Origin: Metallyticus violacea
Taxonomy: Eukaryota; Arthropoda; Insecta; Mantodea; Metallyticidae
DNA: 64,000 nucleotides
Direction: 5' to 3'
Assembly: GCA_030762175.1 (NCBI GenBank)
Contig: CM060838.1
Coordinates: forward strand, 21,868,501-21,932,500
Shown here: positions 22,546 to 34,214 of the stretch, in pieces
Position numbering within the stretch: position 1 is the first letter of the stretch
Layout: each line of letters opens with the position of its first letter
Notes under the pieces: model-generated
The model's input: only the letters and a program-made list of their open reading frames with translations
The model's database searches: none
What the model was told of the DNA's origin: nothing
Position numbers and translations under genes: made by a program

Positions 22546-23223
22546 TGTATCTATTAAAATACATTTAGTTTTTGTGTACAGATTAAGAAATAACTATTTA
22601 TGGAACAGGGAAACTTGTACATTAAACGCCCTTTATTTCATTTTTATTATAGTGTTTAATGACTGAAAAGCTTAACATAAACATATACTAAAACACCAAT
22701 AAGAAGTTATAAATAGTAATGCTGTCTATATTGTTAATGAATAATTTAAAAACAAAAATATCAAAGTTTACTATTACTACAATTCATAATTATATGTACC
22801 CAAAGTGCTACTATTAAACCCGTTTTTTAACATTCAGTTATCTGTATCAGATATGTCAGGGTTACACTATTTTACAAGTTAAATGCAGAACTGATTTTTA
22901 ATATTGTGAATGTGCTATTTGTTATAGTATTAAAAACTCACAATGCTTATATTTTTCTTTTTGTAAACACACAGAAACATTGTTCCATTATTTGAAAGGA
23001 AAGAAGAAAAATTAATTTTATATTGGAGGACAATTAGTCATTTTAATGATGCCATTAGATGGGCTGGAAGTGTTAGACTGAATGGCTGACTGGGGGCTGC
23101 AAATATGTGGGCACAGATAAGCTTGTCAATCTGTAGTAGTGTTCATTGAAAAGAAGTTAATGTTTTATATTCTACATAGCCTTTTAAACATCTATTAAAT
23201 TAATTTAAGTGTATTCTTTAATA
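22546..23223. other. AT-rich DNA without recognisable genes
   Basis: Nothing recognisable is seen. Confidence 0.6.
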
Positions 23224-23225
23224 TA

Positions 23226-23880
23226 CCTAGGGTGCCAAAATGTATACACAGTAGATATCTATTTAATATACTTCAAAGTTGGACCGAAAAACAACAGTAA
23301 TGTGTAGTATGAAAGCGTTGCTGCGTAACAGATAAATCAACAATGAACATATGAAGCCAAGATTATCGTATGATGTTCTGTAAACAGACGTGACTCAAGT
23401 TACGTTATGCTAGCGTTGCTACAACAAAATAGAGCCAAGATTATCGTTTGAACAGCGGAAAAGCAATTTTGAAGTGGTATTGGAAAACGGAGAATGTTGT
23501 TGAATTTCAAAGGCAATGGAGAGATGTGTACAGAACAGAACCGTTCTCCGGATCTAACTCCGTTGCACTTCTACCTATAGGGAACTCTTAAGGATTGTTG
23601 TATACGTAGAAAACCAGTTACACTTGCAACACTTCGGGAAGAAATTGAAACGGCATGTGTGCAGTTGCTCAGGACACTTTCGTAAACGTTGGTCAATCAG
23701 TAGTTCAACGTACTCAGAAGTGTATTGACGTCGATGATGGACATTTTGAGCAGCTGTTGTAACTTTAAAAGTCTAAGATGATTAGTGCTCATCATTTTCT
23801 CTTTGTGTAAATTCAGTTTTGTTATATTAACACAGTTTTTTCTTTACATGAAGTGTGTACACCTTTTTTGGCACCCTCTG
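23226..23880 (+). mobile_element. 655-bp internally deleted Tc1/mariner-superfamily element
   Basis: It is flanked by TA on both sides (23224-23225 and 23881-23882). The ends cctagggtgccaaaatg (left) and cagagggtgccaaaaaagg (right, reverse complement) form inverted repeats sharing agggtgccaaaa and ending gtatacac / gtgtacac. Inside, a frame near 23465-23525 reads ILKWYWKTENVVEFQRQW-like (N-terminal helix-turn-helix region). It is joined directly to RSPDLTPLHFYL (about 23545-23580, the PPRSPDLTPLDFFLW motif near the last catalytic residue) and a C-terminal LREEIETAC. Most of the catalytic domain is deleted, so it could only have moved with enzyme supplied elsewhere. Confidence 0.8.
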
Positions 23881-23882
23881 TA

Positions 23883-26454
23883 TTAGCAGATTAACTACCA
23901 GGTAATTGATCTATATAATTACCAAGATAAGTATGAGAGTTTACTATTTATTGTAATTTATTGTTCCCATGTTTAATAAAATAATTTTAAGTATATACAT
24001 ACCATAATATATAAATTAGTTATATTACTAAAAATACACAACTCAGTTAATACTAATTTTACTGTATTTATTAAACAAATAGTGCTGAATTTCATATTAA
24101 AAGTTAAAATAATTTTCAAAACTCTTATATTGAACAGAACCTTTTTAAATCAGTAACACTCAACTTAAAATATTGTGTGACAAAAATAAATGATCCACAC
24201 AATAAAACAATAATATTTAAGTAAACTTTGAGGTCAATATCAAGGTGGTTTTAAACATCTTGTTAACCAATCTGAGGCTTCGAGTCAAACCTATTTATTA
24301 AGAGAACATATTAATATTAACACCAAAAACAGATTTTGAAATATCATCACAGTATAGAAATGTATTAATAGGTTCTAAAGTATATAAGAAATGCTGGACC
24401 GAAGCTGAAACGTGACATGTTATTTACACCTAGCTGTAATATTTACGTCATATAGTTAAGTTAAGTTTATGCAAGACACTTCCTTACCTTTCTCAGAAGT
24501 GAATATTATTTTCATTAGGCACATTTTTTATTTATGTGAGAATAGACAAATAATTCATTTTGAAGCTAATGTATGCAACCCTCTTCAACTGTCGACTTTG
24601 CAGGCTAATGGTGGAAAGAACACACACACTTCATGGCTAAGTTAAAACCATTACGAACGAAACAGTGAACTGGGGTTTAAAAGGCTTTTAATTCTCTAAC
24701 TGCTGTTGAGAGAATTAAATGCTCTCTAGTGCTTGAAAAACCAACAGCGTTTCAACGACATGCTTCACTCCTATCCCATCATGTCTGCAGTTTGGAAGCG
24801 GAAAATGGTCTTTTCTCTCCCCAGTGGACATCATACTGTAAAAACAACCTTCTTTTTGCGTAAAACCATCAGCATATTTTTTTTTTTGTTAGCCGAGTTA
24901 ATTACCGCTACTAGCTTCACTATTTTTTTTGCATATTGTTCTTTTATTTTCCCTTTCTTTGCTTAAATTTTAATGATAAAAAGTAAAGGAATGCGAATGA
25001 TTCCTTTTCTATTCAATACGTAACTTCTTCCTTCAATATATTTACCTGCAAACACCCAATGACATATGAAGATCGATCTAAAGGTAACCAATCTTTAAAC
25101 TTTCTAAATTTATTATTATGTGAGGAAAACATCAAGATTTCTACCAGATCATTATTATCCAATAATAATAATAAAAATGATAATATTCTAAATAGGTTTA
25201 AACAGTTGTATTTATATTGTTATCAAGTAGGCAGTAAACGCATTAACGTATTGTTATTTATATTTACATTAACGTCTTCCGATATTAATATCATTAGGAC
25301 TATGTTATATTATCAACAAGTTTCATACTTTTTGAATATTGTGTTGAATTATAAAAGGATATTAATAAAGTAAAACTAATATTAATGTCGATTAACTAAT
25401 GAATTACTCTGAAGTCAGTGAATGCCTTATTTTATTATACTTATACGTAATTGTGTTGATGAAAGTTATTAGTTTGTCTTCTGTTTTTATTGTTAGCTAA
25501 GATGGATTTATCACAAGAGATGTTAGTCCAAGGTGAAAAAGGCTGAATTGCTACTAATACTTAAAAAATATTATTATACAGCTAATAAAGTAAATGACTT
25601 TTTGCTGTAATTATGCATTTTGCAATGAAGATGGAAGATTGATTCTGTTTTCAGTAATACTCAAATCGTTATCTTAATATCTATTATCGTAACATAATAT
25701 TCAATTGATGGCAGCATATTTGCAATGCAAACAATTTAATGACGCAGTTGTTTATGGTAATTATATTCAAATAGTGTCTTAATAGCATTTTATTAACAGT
25801 TTTAGCCAACAATAAATACTGCTTATGAAAGTAATATATTTGCTAGTACGGTTAATTCGAATCCGGATAAAATTCTCAATTGGGCATTTCGGCCAACATT
25901 GGGACGTGCATTTTCCGGATTTGTAACCATTTTCCACGCAATCGATTCTATTGAACATAATCTATATGGTAAATTAATGGTATCTAAAATGTGGTGATTA
26001 CCTATTAATGCTACTATAACAAGCCTGTGGTTAAAAAACCTTCTGTTTGTTCAAACATTTCATTTCCAAGTTTTTTCATACTGTTGACATTTAGTATGAT
26101 AAAATTATTTTACGTAATAAATAATGAAAACTTACAGCAAAACTCACCGATATAAACCCTGTGTTTGCTAGTTCCAGAGCGTCTTAAATATTTAAATATT
26201 GAACATAACATTAAAATATAAACAATTAAAATCATACATAGAGAAAACTGGTCATGCTTTAAAAATATTTTGAGAAAGGTATTATTATATATTTTACGTA
26301 TTATTTTTTAATATCTCAACGATAAATTCTATGAGACATTACTTAGATGAAGTTAAAAAAATTGAACGCTCATTAAGATTCATAATTGTTACCTATAGAC
26401 TTATTAATTAACGATCAAGTTTCGGTTCCATAGTCTTTTACTTTACTTACACAT
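23883..26454. other. AT-rich DNA without recognisable genes
   Basis: Long AT-rich stretch. A small inverted repeat, tttaattctctaactgctgt then tgagagaattaaa, lies at about 24686-24720. A 104-codon plus frame (25059-25373) is Asn/Ile/Leu/Tyr-rich as expected from base composition. No domain is seen. Confidence 0.6.
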
Positions 26455-26461
26455 GTCCACA

Positions 26462-26527
26462 ATGGTGAGCCATATGGTTTTGGTTGAGTATAATGAAACC
26501 ATATCAAAACAAACCATGGCTCACCAG
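26462..26527. repeat. short inverted repeat with alternative pairings
   Basis: atggtgagccatatggtttt (26462) pairs with the reverse complement of caaaacaaaccatggctcac (26505). A nested alternative stem, atatggttt/aaaccatat, lies inside. This could be a tiny foldback or solo palindrome. Confidence 0.7.
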
Positions 26528-27885
26528 TGTGAGAATACAGTCAAACTAAACATTTTTAGAGAGTTTCTTCTTATTTATTTTACTATTTCACTAATATGAT
26601 GTCATATTATCAGCGACCAATAAAACGAAACAAAATTTTGAATTTTGACCAATTACAATCGTATTACAGAGTGAAATTACCAGAAAAAACTATAAAATCC
26701 ATTTTATCATGCGACATGCATTTGTCTTGTAATCAGGGTAGCCAATTCTATACCTCCACTATATATAAATCCTTAACACGCATCACTGACCACTTTTGCT
26801 AGAAGCGGTAGGGAGCTATTGATAGCAACAAAAGCATGAACAATCGACAATCATAACGCAAAACGGAGAGTTCTTCAAAGCGTTTTGGTGATGCGTCAAA
26901 TGTGAAAATTGATCTTATCGTTAGGAATTCCAAATCACAGAATATAAAGAAAAATAGAGACACTGTATGTTATCTTTTTTTTTTTCTCGTCAGTTGGTAT
27001 TAGAAAATCGAACGGTAGCGATTGCAATTTTGTCCATTTCAGTCTCACGGTTTCTGAATAGAATAAATATTCACAAGTATAACATTTTATACAGGTGTTA
27101 ATATTTTGTGAGTGAATTTATATATGTATTACTTTTATTTTTATTCCATTCATGGAATAGTTCTTAACTCGTATTTTTTTTCTCTATTGGCATTACTGAC
27201 AATCGGGCATTCTTCTGTCGCAAGATTGTTTGAAAAGGTTAAATACAAAAATACTGTTATTACAATTTTGTGAGCCAAGTTTAGAGGAATTATATTTAAA
27301 TTCTTGTTTTATTCGTGAAATAGTCCTAAGAAATATCACTCGAGAGTCTTGAGTTTTCGTTCTGAATTTATCGGCAATCGCTGGCCCCCTCGTGACAATT
27401 TTTGTGATAAACTTGTTTTGTATACGTATAATTTCATCTAAACGGAAAAACAGGGCTACAACTAATGTTTACATATGAAGAAGAATTCGTTATTTGGCGT
27501 TTATACTGATTGTTTATTCTTTTATAAATCTAGAAATGGGTAAACCTTTATTACTGACTGCTTAATTTTGTGCAAGGCGTTCATCACAAAAGTAGAACGA
27601 TTTATTTTTAAACTGTGGGTTCATTATAACTTTCTTTGTCAGTTTTCCAACATCTTATCTGCAATAATATTGATGTAAATGCTACTTTTACTTTGCATAT
27701 TTCAGTTTTGAACCTATTATATTATATTTTGTATGTTAGTAAAAGGCATTACTTCCTCCAATGATTTAATTTTTCAAAACCATTATCATTTATTGGAATA
27801 CTGTTGCAAATATTAAAGGTAAATCAACAATTTCTTGTTTCATTGAAATGAGCTATAACGTATTCCACATTATTTCATAGCAGGT
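26528..27885. other. AT-rich DNA without recognisable genes
   Basis: A 68-codon plus frame (26596-26802) has no recognisable domain. A poly-T run lies at 26974-26985. Confidence 0.55.
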
Positions 27886-27945
27886 TGACGCTGACGACCT
27901 GAGATGTTAAAGAGCGTCCGTAAATGAACCAAATAACAACACCAT
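27886..27945 (+). mobile_element. SINE family B, 3'-end fragment
   Basis: Only the terminal stem region is present: gacgctgacgacctgagatg, then ttaaagagcgtccgtaaatg and an accaaataacaac tail. It is the shortest family B piece here. Confidence 0.8.
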
Positions 27946-28356
27946 AGCAGGTTAATGTTATTACTAGAGTCGTGCATAAATCGTGCTGTGTTCACTTGCA
28001 GCCAAAATTTATGACTGATTTCAAATATCAGACTCAAAAGAAAAAAAAAGTTTCCTGCGTGTGTGACCTTGAATGAACTAACATAGTCTGTAAAATATGT
28101 AGGTCTACAAATCATTTTATAAAATACTTACGTTGGATTTGCCGTAATATTATGAAAACTACACAAAAATATACCGATGCACATTCACTTCTGGAAAATA
28201 TTAACTACTACTAATCAAATGATTCACAATAACCTCTAACAAACATTTTCCCCAAAAAACTAGCAATTAATTTATTTTACATTTTTAATATGAACATAAA
28301 AAGTCATATTTCAGCTTCGAATTATTTTCTAACTTCTTACAATACGTATTTTCTGT
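27946..28356. other. unassigned AT-rich DNA
   Basis: Nothing recognisable is seen. Confidence 0.55.
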
Positions 28357-28630
28357 CGGTCCTGGCGGTGTAGTGGTTACCATACTTGCCTCCTACGCCC
28401 AAAACGCGGGTTCGAACCCGGCCAGGATCGTTCGGGCGTAAAAATCCTAAGTATGGCTTCCTTCGGAAGGGAAGTAAAGCCATGGGTCCCGTGTCGTACA
28501 TTTACGGCACGAAAAAGAACCTCAAGCCTGAAAGAGAGGCCTCTGAGCAAAATTTGTCGGCCCTGAGTTGAATGGGACGCTGATGACCTGAGATGTTAAA
28601 GAGCGTCCATAAATAAAACAAAAAAAAACT
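28357..28630 (+). mobile_element. SINE family B, copy 4 (full length)
   Basis: It has an intact head cggtcctggcggtgtagtgg, box B gcgggttcgaacccgg and a 3' acceptor-like half gccaggatcg that pairs with the 5' end. The body is complete (cttccttcggaagggaagta, gggtcccgtgtcgtacattt, gaggcctctgagcaaaattt). The terminal stem ggacgct...agcgtcc and an aaataaaacaaaaaaaaac tail follow. Automated tRNA finders may call the head as a tRNA. Confidence 0.92.
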
Positions 28631-28689
28631 ATTTTACTATGTTACTTGCTCTTTAGAAACGTTTCTGCTCTACTAAGAGGCTCGTATTC

Positions 28690-28865
28690 CTTAGGGGGGG
28701 GGGGGCTCCCCTGGCATCGGAATGGTCTTTCTAGAGACCCCGTGCCCCGCCACCGCTGGAGCCTCCCTCACCTCATATTTTTCCCTCGGTAATGCTTCCA
28801 TTAGGGAGGTAGGCACAAATGGTTAGCCCTTCAGCTGAAGTAGCGAAATGTACCAATCAAATGTC
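28690..28865 (+). mobile_element. SINE family C, 3'-half fragment
   Basis: After a run of about 12 G, the sequence ctagagaccccgtgccccgc...gaggtaggcacaaatggtta...gaaatgtaccaatcaaa follows the last 200 bases of the full copy at 19668-20180 (tatgcacaaacggccaaccg...tgatgtaccaaaac). The head is missing. Confidence 0.6.
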
Positions 28866-31219
28866 ATGTATATTCCTAGGGTTACGTAGCCATAGATATG
28901 GTTTTCGCAAAAAAATATAATGAGCTACATCAAATTCATTGTAGTGGTATTTATTTCTCATGCATCATCATTCATACTTTTTTTTTTTTTAACAAAATAA
29001 ACATTACTTTAAATATAACAATTAGGAACAGTGCCTTCGGCAATTCCAGAAGGCACTAACTCCAATGAACATTTATTCCAATTTGATTGGTTCACCCCCC
29101 CAGTCCTTGGTTCATCAGCAGCTAACTACTGGAATATCCAGAGGACTGGGCTCGGATCCAACCGAAAACAAAACACACCATTAAAAATAATTTATACATC
29201 CAATACAATATTAAGTTATATTTTCTACAATACTAACTAAACCGTCCATCTTTTTTAATTAAACCCTCTAGGCTAAAATTCTATCCTTTTGAGTTGCTTA
29301 TTCCTTAGGATCTTATACACACTAAACCCTGGTTACTGGTGTATAAGAATCCTATTTAACTAATAGCGGATTACTAGTCCAATGCCCTCCCCTACTCATT
29401 TCATCCTCCTTTTACTATCTGACAACACTATTCCCTAGCACATTTCCTAAGCATTTTACACCCATAACCGTAATTCATTGTGAGGGTCGTCGTATTTAGG
29501 AAATATTCATTTTCATAGGTTGGCATAGAGGTTTTTTTATTATTTTTTCAATGGCAAGCCTTAGCATGTTTTTTAATAAGGCCTTTGTAACCTAAATACA
29601 TTTACTTGGCTTTTGATATCTGATGATAAGATATACTTTAAGTAAACAACAGATAAGTAGCCACACAAAGTGCGTTTTGATTGTATTTCCGCAAAGAAAA
29701 CTATCAGCATTTCCTCCGGCAAACAGAAGAGAAAGTAAAGAGAAAAGACACACGTATTAGGAGTATCAAATATTTTGCCATCACTGGCATGAATGTATTA
29801 TTTTGTGTTTTAAAAAAAATACATGCTCTAAGATTGAAGAGAGCTTCACCCTTTCATAAATAAGATATAATCACGATAAGCTGAATTGTTTTGAGTGGGA
29901 TAAGAGCACGAGGAACGTGAAAGTGAGTGAACGGAAACAAAATATTTTAATTAAGTTTTTCTTTTCTTACGGCAATAAGGACTGTTTGCATATTCTGCTT
30001 CGAAAACAAACGAAAGAGTACAAAAGGAATTCGTGATTAAAACTCAGTTTCCTTCTAGAAGGCAAATACTTTAAGAAAGAAGACGTGCAGAACGAGAAAG
30101 TGGAACTGATGTAGAGGTCAAAAGAGCAAGTCTTGTTAAAAATTAAAAAACTGCCCCAAGTTCTATTTCCTGAATTCTGTTGTTTATTTTGCTTCAACGA
30201 GTTTGGCTTGTTGCCATGGCAAAGTTGTGAGAACCACCTGTGGGGCTTCTTTCAAACTGTTCTGGATTCATTAAGGGAAAGTCTTGTTGTGCCTTCAGCA
30301 GACGGTGCGATAAGTTTTAAGAAGCTCTTTTGTATTAGAGAGACGTGTTCTTGACTTTTGCAGAAGATAGAAACGATAATTGAATCACCTCAGATCCAAA
30401 GGTCAACTCAGCGAGTAAATCCTTTGGTTAATATGTGAAGAATGCATGTGTGAATTGTTGATCCCTTTGCCACTTTCATTGTTGTGTTATATTGACTTTT
30501 TCAGAATCCCAGCTCCTATTAATTATTGCGTTACTAAAATACAGAATTTTACTTATAACTGTTGATACAAACCGTTTCCAATATATCAAACAGCTAAATG
30601 GCAAATGGAAAACAGAATAGATTTCTATTTACCCAAATAGCAAGCCTCAAAAACCCCCTTCCTCTATCAGCTCTCTGCACACCGCAACTGAAAACAAAAT
30701 GCTTGTTATCGAGAAGTAACAGCAACTGAACATCTCTTGAATGAAGAATAACTTCTCATCATAGAGTGCTACTGGTAAACAAAGGCTTTCTGGGTTGGTT
30801 TTGTGTTTATGTAGACAAAAAAAAAAAAAAAAAAAGACGAATGCTACTTCATACGCATAATAGTCTTCTAGATAAAAGACTTGAAATATTTTTCTTCTTT
30901 TTTTATTTGAATTTCAGGTCATAAGGTATAATTGGCAACAATGCAGAATAAAAACGCAATAGATTTATTACTTTAGTGGGTTTTCATTTGGATCATGATA
31001 TTAATTTAGAAAACCCTCAATTGTGGAAGTATTTCATTGAAAATTTTTTCTTTTTTATAGAGAATGTTTAGAGAGAATGGCGTGAGATTAAACATATTCC
31101 CTCCAAACTGCAGCTTAGGAAATATTATTTTTTTTATTGAAGTCTTATTTTTACATCCATGTTAATATGTACATAAAATATAGCACAATTGTAGACAGTT
31201 TTAGTACACTTTTAACATT
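28866..31219. other. mostly AT-rich DNA without recognisable genes
   Basis: It holds a small hairpin at 29307-29353 (aggatcttatacac / gtgtataagaatcct), poly-T at 28977-28990 and poly-A at 30818-30835. Frames of 60-77 codons (29031, 29681, 29967, 30133) show no domain. Confidence 0.55.
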
Positions 31220-31895
31220 CGAAAGTAGATCCATAAGTTTCCGGCCTCGCCGATAAGGATTATCGCCTTCACAAAACCCTTATCTGGTGTCATACCATAC
31301 TTAACTATTAAGTAAATAATTGCAGCAGTAACTTCTGCTCCGCTATGTTCAGTTGTTCAGATATAGTTGCATAAAGCAGGTTATGTGTAGAAAATTGTGT
31401 TCAAAATGAAGTATCGAGCTGTTATTAAGTTCTTCACAAAAAAAGGACTTACTCCAAATGATTGGACGGTATATATTGGGGAAACATCCTTTTCATAATC
31501 TACCGTAAAAGAATGGGCCAAACTTTTTCTTATGGGTCGAGAAAGATTGAAGACGAAGAGCGTGCAGGATTGCCCTTGGAGGTGCTCACTCCTGAAAATA
31601 TCGCTCTTGCGGAAGGAGAAATTATGGAAGACCGGCGGCTCAAAGTTACATAAATAGCAGCAAAGCTGGGTCTTTCTAAAGCAACAGTTCTTCGTATAAT
31701 TGGTGAACATTTAAACATGAATAAGGTTAGTGCAAGATGGGTGCCTAGACTTCTTTCCTCAGTCCAAAGTAACAACGAGTCATCTGTTGTCAAGCACTTT
31801 TGGAGCTCTGCCGTGGCAACGAGAGAGAAAATCTGCAAACTATTGTTACAGGAGATGAAACTATAGTCCTCTACTGTGATCCCTTGTCATGTCAG
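31220..31895 (+). mobile_element. mariner element, 5' half (same family as 63382)
   Basis: The left end cgaaagtagatccataagtt then tccggcctcgcc matches the terminus of the 63382 copy. The transposase reads, across frameshifts, VIKFFTKKGLTPN (about 31415), then RKIEDEERAG...LEVLTPENIALAEGE (31545-31620). Next come IAAKLGLSKATVLRIIGEHL (the second helix-turn-helix, 31656-31713), NMNKVSARWVPRLLSSVQ and TIVTGDET (about 31843-31865, first catalytic Asp). A stop interrupts it at 31651 and the coding is shifted after the SSVQ block. It breaks off after DPLS. The catalytic half and the right terminus are missing. Confidence 0.88.
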
Positions 31896-32984
31896 ATTTC
31901 GTCTTAAGGAAGAGAGTATGATAAAGTTTCCTAATGTGTTTATAGTGACTACCCTTGCTAATTGTTTGTGTAGCTGAGATGCACCCTTCTTGCATTACAG
32001 CTCGTTTTGGCCCGATGCCATAGCACCGCTTTCCTTGTAAACCAGTTTACCAATAGTAAACAATACAGGGGAATGCCTGTGTTCCAAGGGAGCTGAGCGA
32101 CTTTCTAACCCACAGATCAATCCGCTACTGCATGAATGCCTGTGTCGTGATCGCAGATCGATAATGGTGATCACTAGAGGACCTGGGAGCAACTGGCCAT
32201 AGACAGTGCTGATTAAATTGCCGTGGACTACCGCCATTGTGTCATTGTCTAGAGCGGTCTGCTGGTTCGTGACAACATCCCCAAGGACGAACACTTACGA
32301 TAATGGCGCCGATATTTCCATGCACGTGTACTGTGTATGTGAGTCAATCTTGTTACTTAACTCTATCGTGATTCTTAACGTCATAAGCTTCTGTACTTGT
32401 TATTTTTTGCACGTTTGAGAGATTCTTGTTTTAGGCTTCTAATTTCTATGCCGGTGAATATAATCCTGGGGAAAGCATGAAATAAATATTAATTATATTT
32501 AAAATTTCAGCTTCATTTGTCACTAAAATTAGCATAAACTTCTATTTTTAAATATTTGGAGACTGTCAAAAATTGCATAGGAACGTCAAATAATGTTAAA
32601 GGAATTAAAAGTTTCATAAGTGGGTACGGAGGTAATTTAAAAAAGAAATTCTTGAAATGAATTCAGATGGCAATGGGCTTAAATGTGCTATCTTATCAAG
32701 GAACATGTGTGCAATATGTATTCCGCAAATAAACCAATCCCTAAATGTACATGGGGACATGCCGACGTACTAGAACAAGCTTCAGTGACCAATTCTTGAG
32801 TTTTCAGAAGTCGACACTTTCGGGACAAGATATTTTTTTTAATGTGTGCTAATTCTACATATTTTCTTCCTTTTATTATGCAACACTTCAAGTTTATATA
32901 CCGAGTTGGTTAAATATGTGGTTCAGTGACATGAAACTCGGTGTTTGTGGACACCCGTATACTACGAACTTAAAAATCATATTA
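31896..32984. other. unassigned DNA; GC-richer patch with a minus-strand frame
   Basis: 31970-32300 is less AT-rich and carries a 99-codon minus-strand frame (31995-32294) that I do not recognise. The rest is AT-rich with no recognisable feature. Confidence 0.5.
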
Positions 32985-33156
32985 CCTACTCCAACTCTCA
33001 GGGAGTAAATATGTCTCCCAGCATTTGCCTAAGTGACCAAGAGAAACCACGAAAAGACTCAGTCTAGGATATTCCGGTCAAGAAAATTGAAACCAGGATT
33101 TCCCAAATGCGCGTGCCAACTATTACCACCTGAGCCACCGCGCTCGGTAATATCCA
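32985..33156 (-). mobile_element. SINE family C, 5' fragment
   Basis: Minus strand: head ggatattaccgagcgcggtg with gctcaggtggtaatagttgg (box A), weak box B (ggtttcaattttc), then cgtggtttctcttggtcact and taggcaaatgctgggagac. This is the conserved family C linker that also occurs at 19775 and 48820. Confidence 0.75.
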
Positions 33157-33607
33157 CTCTAAGATTCATGGAAGCATAAACCGTTGTGCTTTAGGCATTG
33201 TACAGCTGATGCATCGAACCAGATCTCGTGCTAAGACAGATAGTTAACGACATTGCACATTGTCAATAAATATTAAATTATACTGAATAATATAGAAAAC
33301 ACAGTTTTCGGAACAATCAAATAATGCTTTAAATAGATATATGTAATAGAGAAAAATACTAGTTAACTTATTATTTACTTATTTGCATTTTTATGGCAAT
33401 CCCTTGCATATGAAAAAGAAGGTTTAGCATCTATAGAAATATAAAAGCTAAGTGTTCATTGATATGCCGTGAAATAAAACAAGAACCGAATATATTAGAC
33501 TAAATAATAATAATTTACAGTGCAGCAGTCTGTATGAAAAAGTCCAGGCCAAAATTTTCCCTATAAAAGGAATAGCGAAAAACCATTTGAAAATTCCTTT
33601 ATTCTGA
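33157..33607. other. unassigned AT-rich DNA
   Basis: Nothing recognisable is seen. Confidence 0.55.
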
Positions 33608-33752
33608 TTTGTTTATTTATGGACGCTCTTTAACATCTCAGGTCATCAGCGTCCCCTACAAATTTTGCTCAGAGGCTTCCGAGGTTCATTACGTGCCGTA
33701 AATGCACGACACGGGACCCACGACTTTAATTCCCTTCCGAAGGAAAATAAAT
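33608..33752 (-). mobile_element. SINE family B, copy 5 (5'-truncated)
   Basis: Read on the minus strand: ttccttcggaagggaattaa, gtgggtcccgtgtcgtgcat, tacggcacgtaatgaacctc, gcctctgagcaaaatttgta, and the terminal stem ggacgctgatgacctgagat...agcgtcc with tail ataaataaacaaat. The tRNA-like head is missing. Confidence 0.88.
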
Positions 33753-34214
33753 TCTTTAGCATTGCACAATGTACTCATAGGCAGACGAAAATGAATATGA
33801 ATAATTATATTGTTTCCCTGAATACAAGATAATAGTGACACCTAGAGAGAAATTATGCAACTTTGTCGTGAGTTCTGTAACCTTCTGGACTCACAGGTTA
33901 TAAAAGCAGCTAATTTTTCACGTCTCTAGCTATCGAAAATCGGATTACTGGAAAGTTCAGCGATTAATTTTCTGAACAAAGAGAAACGGATTTGAAATGT
34001 TCCCTCTTGCACAAAATGAAATGGTTTTTAAAGATTAGCTCGAGTTATGAGATTCGCCAGTATCCATTGGGGGTTTTATGAAAAAGCGACAAAACTCTCA
34101 GGAAAAACTACTATATTTGTTAGGAATTTGCGTTGTTTTATTGGATATCGATTATAAAGAATGACTGCAGTGTGTTTGCTTGTGAAAGTTTTAGCAATGG
34201 GATATATATTCATG
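33753..34214. other. unassigned AT-rich DNA
   Basis: Nothing recognisable is seen. Confidence 0.55.

Noticed and set aside
28357..28440. tRNA gene
   Set aside because: The cloverleaf-like head with box A, box B and a pairing acceptor is shared by dispersed copies and always followed by the SINE B body, so it is a SINE head and not a functional tRNA.
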